A stretch of 7,207 nt of DNA from Leptospirillum sp. (GTDB lineage: Bacteria > Nitrospirota > Leptospirillia > Leptospirillales > Leptospirillaceae), in the NCBI GenBank assembly GCA_027346125.1, contig DAIEST010000158.1, forward strand, positions 1 to 7,207. Direction: 5' to 3'. Numbering within the stretch: the first letter of the stretch is position 1; each line of letters starts with the position of its first letter. Below the pieces are notes generated by a model, which had not been told where the DNA came from, did not search any database, and saw only the letters and a list, made by a program, of their open reading frames with translations. Shown here in pieces: positions 4,860 to 7,207 of this stretch. Position numbers and translations under genes: made by a program.

Positions 4860-6992
4860 ATGAAACCCATTACAGTAGAAACAATGGTTGGAGGCAAGCT
4901 CGTTCGCCTTGAGAGCGGCAGAATGGCAAAGCAGGCGGATGGATCTTCCGTTGTATGGGCAGATGGCACTGTCGTTCTGGCAACTGCCGTTGCTTCAAAG
5001 GTGATGAAGCCCGGAATAGACTTTCTTCCCTTGACGGTGGACTATCAGGAGAGGGCCTATGCGGCCGGGAAAATTCCGGGAGGTTTTTTTAAACGGGAAG
5101 GAAAGCCGTCGGAAAGAGAAGTCTTAAATAGCCGGCTCATCGATCGGCCGCTCAGGCCTCTGTTTCCTGAAGGATTCTACTTCGATACCCAGTTGATTGC
5201 CAGTGTCGTTTCGATCGACCGGGGAGGAGTTTCGGATGTGATGGCAGTTGTCGCGGCATCGACTGCACTTTATATTTCCGATATTCCGTTCTCGACTGCT
5301 GTGGGTGCCGTAAAGGTTGGCCTTTGCGATGGGGTTTTCATTGTTAACCCGACGTTGGATGAGCAGGAAAATTCCACGCTTGACCTTGTGGTGGCCGGGA
5401 CACGTGATGCCATTATGATGGTGGAAGGTCAGGGAAGCGAAATTTCTGAGGATGTTTTTCTGGAAGCCATCGATTTGGCCCACAAATCCATCATTCCTCT
5501 GATCGAGGCTCAGGAGAAGCTTCGGACTCTTGTTGGAAAGGAAAAACGTCCTCTTCCCGCAGTGCCTATCTCTCCCGCGCTTCTTGAGAAGGTTCAGTCC
5601 AGGGTTCTCCCCGCATTGCAGGATGCGCTGATGATCCCCATCAAGCAGGAAAGACAGGAGAAAGTCGATTCACTATTTTCTGATGCCAAGGCGTATATTG
5701 CTGAGGAAAGCGATATCACCCCAGTGCCGACTGATCGAGAAATTTACAGTGCATTTCATGAACTGGAGCGTCGCTTCATGCGTGAGATGATTCTTGATCG
5801 TAAAGTGCGTGCTGACGGGCGAGGATTTTCTGATATTCGTCCGATCACGATCGAGGTCGGAATTTTGCCCAGAACCCATGGCTCAGCTCTTTTTACACGC
5901 GGAGAAACCCAGAGTCTTTCTGTTGCGACACTTGGAACCTCTGATGATGAGCAGCGGATCGACGCCCTTGAAGGGGAGTCGACAAAACGGTTCATGCTCC
6001 ACTACAATTTTCCGCCATTCTCTGTGGGAGAAACAAAGCCGATGCGGGGTCCGGGTCGGCGCGAAATAGGGCATGGAAATCTTGCGGAACGTGCACTCAA
6101 GCCAGTCTTGCCTCCGAAGGAATCATTTCCTTATGCGATCAGGCTTGTTTCTGATATTCTCGAGTCCAACGGTTCCTCTTCCATGGCGACTGTTTGCGGT
6201 GGATCTCTTGCGATGATGGATGCCGGCATTCCGATCAAGGCACCTGTTGCAGGAATTGCGATGGGTCTTATCAAGGAAGGGGATCGGATTGCGATCCTGG
6301 CCGATATTCTTGGCCTGGAAGATCATCTGGGCGATATGGACTTCAAGGTGACCGGTACCGAGAACGGCATTACGGCAGTTCAAATGGATATCAAGATTAC
6401 AGGGATTACGACCCGGGTGATGCGGGATGCTCTGGAGCAGGCCAGAATCGGGCGTCTCTATATCATGGAGAAAATGAAACTGGCTCTTCCGTCCGTTCGT
6501 AACGTGATGTCTCCTTATGCTCCAAGAATCTTGACGCTTAAGATAAAACAGGACAAGATTAGGGAAGTGATCGGGCCTGGCGGAAAAGTGATCCGTGGCA
6601 TTACGGAAAAAACCGGTGTCAAAATCGAGATCGATGACTCCGGGTTGATCCAGATTGCCTCGACGGATGAAGTGGCCGCACAGAAAGCCATTGAGATGAT
6701 CAACCAGATCGTTGAAGAGGTTCAGGTCGGGAAGATTTACCTTGGCCGGGTCAAAACAGTTGCCGATTATGGTGCTTTTGTCGAGCTTTTTCCGGGCACC
6801 ACGGGACTGTGTCATATCTCCCAGCTTGAAGACCGTCGGGTAGAGAAGGTTTCCGATGTTGTTTCTGAAGGTGATCTGATTCTGGTCAAGGCATTGGAAG
6901 TGGATCGTCAAGGGAAAATCCGGCTGTCCCGCAAGGAAGCGATCGCAGAAGCGGGCGCTGAGCGGGAAGTCCGGGTCGGGAGCGGACGTTAA
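4860..6992 (+). CDS. pnp: Polyribonucleotide nucleotidyltransferase (PNPase)
   Basis: PNPase is a trimeric 3'-5' phosphorolytic exoribonuclease that releases nucleoside diphosphates, can add tails in reverse, and often joins the RNA degradosome. The 710 residues match the usual length (711 in E. coli). Domains are a first RNase PH fold (about 1-145), the all-helical linker domain (about 146-235), the catalytic second RNase PH fold (about 315-545), a KH domain with GPGGK at 572-576, and an S1 domain (about 624-694). FFKREGKPS (76-84) and SRLIDRPLRP (91-100) are the first-core signatures. NGSSSMA gives the phosphate-binding Ser439-441, and EDHLGDMD gives Asp488 and Asp494, equivalent to catalytic Asp486 and Asp492 of E. 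coli. The start is ATG with AAAGGA ten bases upstream. Expression is probably set by the structured rpsO-pnp spacer; pnp autoregulation after RNase III cleavage of its leader is known in E. coli. Confidence 0.98.
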   Translation: MKPITVETMVGGKLVRLESGRMAKQADGSSVVWADGTVVLATAVASKVMKPGIDFLPLTVDYQERAYAAGKIPGGFFKREGKPSEREVLNSRLIDRPLRPLFPEGFYFDTQLIASVVSIDRGGVSDVMAVVAASTALYISDIPFSTAVGAVKVGLCDGVFIVNPTLDEQENSTLDLVVAGTRDAIMMVEGQGSEISEDVFLEAIDLAHKSIIPLIEAQEKLRTLVGKEKRPLPAVPISPALLEKVQSRVLPALQDALMIPIKQERQEKVDSLFSDAKAYIAEESDITPVPTDREIYSAFHELERRFMREMILDRKVRADGRGFSDIRPITIEVGILPRTHGSALFTRGETQSLSVATLGTSDDEQRIDALEGESTKRFMLHYNFPPFSVGETKPMRGPGRREIGHGNLAERALKPVLPPKESFPYAIRLVSDILESNGSSSMATVCGGSLAMMDAGIPIKAPVAGIAMGLIKEGDRIAILADILGLEDHLGDMDFKVTGTENGITAVQMDIKITGITTRVMRDALEQARIGRLYIMEKMKLALPSVRNVMSPYAPRILTLKIKQDKIREVIGPGGKVIRGITEKTGVKIEIDDSGLIQIASTDEVAAQKAIEMINQIVEEVQVGKIYLGRVKTVADYGAFVELFPGTTGLCHISQLEDRRVEKVSDVVSEGDLILVKALEVDRQGKIRLSRKEAIAEAGAEREVRVGSGR

Positions 6993-6999
6993 GTCCGCT
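6981..6999 (+). other. Hairpin enclosing the pnp stop codon
   Basis: AGCGGAC (6981-6987) and GTCCGCT (6993-6999) form a perfect 7-bp GC-rich stem, with the five-base loop GTTAA containing the TAA stop of pnp. No T-run follows, so it is not a standard intrinsic terminator. It could protect the 3' end of a processed pnp message or influence coupling to the next small gene. Confidence 0.5.
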
Positions 7000-7026
7000 G
7001 ACAATCAACGGAAAGGGGGATTCTCC

Positions 7027-7149
7027 ATGGATGTGAACAAAGGAGCAAACGGCCTGATCGTTGTTGCAATCGTCCTTGGGCTCTTTTGGACCTGGATGGT
7101 GACCTACGTGGGCGTGGATCCGTTCTACCTTCCCAAGGGTGGGGGCTAA
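7027..7149 (+). CDS. Small single-span membrane protein, function unknown
   Basis: This ATG-to-TAA frame encodes 40 residues and begins 34 bases after pnp. GGGGGA at 7015-7020 lies six bases before the ATG, a strong ribosome-binding site for so short a frame. The protein has a short polar N terminus (MDVNKGAN), one hydrophobic segment of about 20 residues (9-28, GLIVVAIVLGLFWTWMVTYV), and a short tail rich in aromatic residues and Pro/Gly (GVDPFYLPKGGG). By the positive-inside tendency neither end is strongly charged, so orientation cannot be called. The layout resembles tiny subunits or accessory peptides of respiratory membrane complexes, but I do not recognise a family and assign no role. 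The clear Shine-Dalgarno sequence, the coherent membrane segment and a hairpin at its stop support a real gene rather than a chance frame. Confidence 0.65.
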   Translation: MDVNKGANGLIVVAIVLGLFWTWMVTYVGVDPFYLPKGGG

Positions 7150-7183
7150 TACTCCCTCCCTGTTTCGCATGGTCTTATTTTTT
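7137..7183 (+). terminator. Weak candidate terminator after the small membrane protein
   Basis: GGGTGGGGG (7137-7145) can pair with CTCCCTCCC (7152-7160) with one U-U mismatch and one G-U pair, around a six-base loop CTAATA that holds the TAA stop of the small gene. The sequence directly after the stem is TGTTTCG, and the real T-run (six T at 7178-7183) is 17 bases away, so termination here would be inefficient or Rho-assisted. The remaining bases to 7207 show no further feature I can support. Confidence 0.35.
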
Positions 7184-7207
7184 GTACCTTATTCAAAAGG
7201 CCCGGGT

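Noticed and set aside
6123..7004. 293-codon open frame on the minus strand opposite pnp
   Set aside because: It lies wholly inside the clear PNPase gene, its translation shows no family motif, and the sense strand has all catalytic and KH/S1 residues. It is a shadow frame.
7163..7207. Promoter for a downstream gene in the A/T-rich end
   Set aside because: No -35/-10 pair with proper spacing can be supported before the window ends.

Overview
This window is a compact, entirely plus-strand piece of the bacterial translation and RNA-metabolism operon: tail of an upstream gene (probably nusA) - infB - ylxP-like DUF503 gene - rbfA - truB - rpsO - pnp - a 40-codon single-membrane-span protein. All proteins are bacterial in type. 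Base composition is moderate by eye and the linker of IF2 is long and polar. The gene order is common to many phyla. The protein style and composition would fit a Nitrospirota bacterium such as Leptospirillum, but that is only an impression, since no 16S rRNA or other diagnostic marker is present.

Layout. Positions 1-87 hold the last 28 codons of an upstream gene. IF2 (119-2737) starts at a TTG. A DUF503 gene follows to 3047, with no ATG/GTG/TTG at the expected start. RbfA (3047-3451) and TruB (3451-4416) follow with one-base stop/start overlaps (TGATG and TAATG), which points to translational coupling. S15 (4466-4735) comes after a 49-base gap containing a small hairpin. A 124-base gap then holds a very long imperfect hairpin with a T-run, and PNPase runs from 4860 to 6992. 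A tiny membrane protein (7027-7149) and a weak terminator candidate close the window. No stretch over 300 bases lacks a gene.

How the genes work together. IF2 places initiator tRNA and joins the subunits. RbfA and TruB mature 16S rRNA and tRNA. S15 nucleates assembly of the central domain of the 30S subunit. PNPase degrades and trims RNA. The DUF503 protein is a conserved partner of this cluster without a firmly known function.

The genes themselves are ordinary. The less ordinary content is RNA structure at the junctions. A 17-bp bulged hairpin buries the best ribosome-binding site of the DUF503 gene and places its likely AUU start at the first base of the loop. The rpsO-pnp spacer folds into a roughly 31-bp hairpin whose 3' arm can instead pair with a second, downstream copy of the 5' arm sequence just before the pnp ribosome-binding site. 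IF2 also carries a threonine at a nearly invariant valine of its P-loop, and an 11-base anti-Shine-Dalgarno complement lies directly before an in-frame internal ATG. I see no sign of a mobile element, CRISPR array, tRNA or rRNA, and no evidence for a wholly new multi-gene system.
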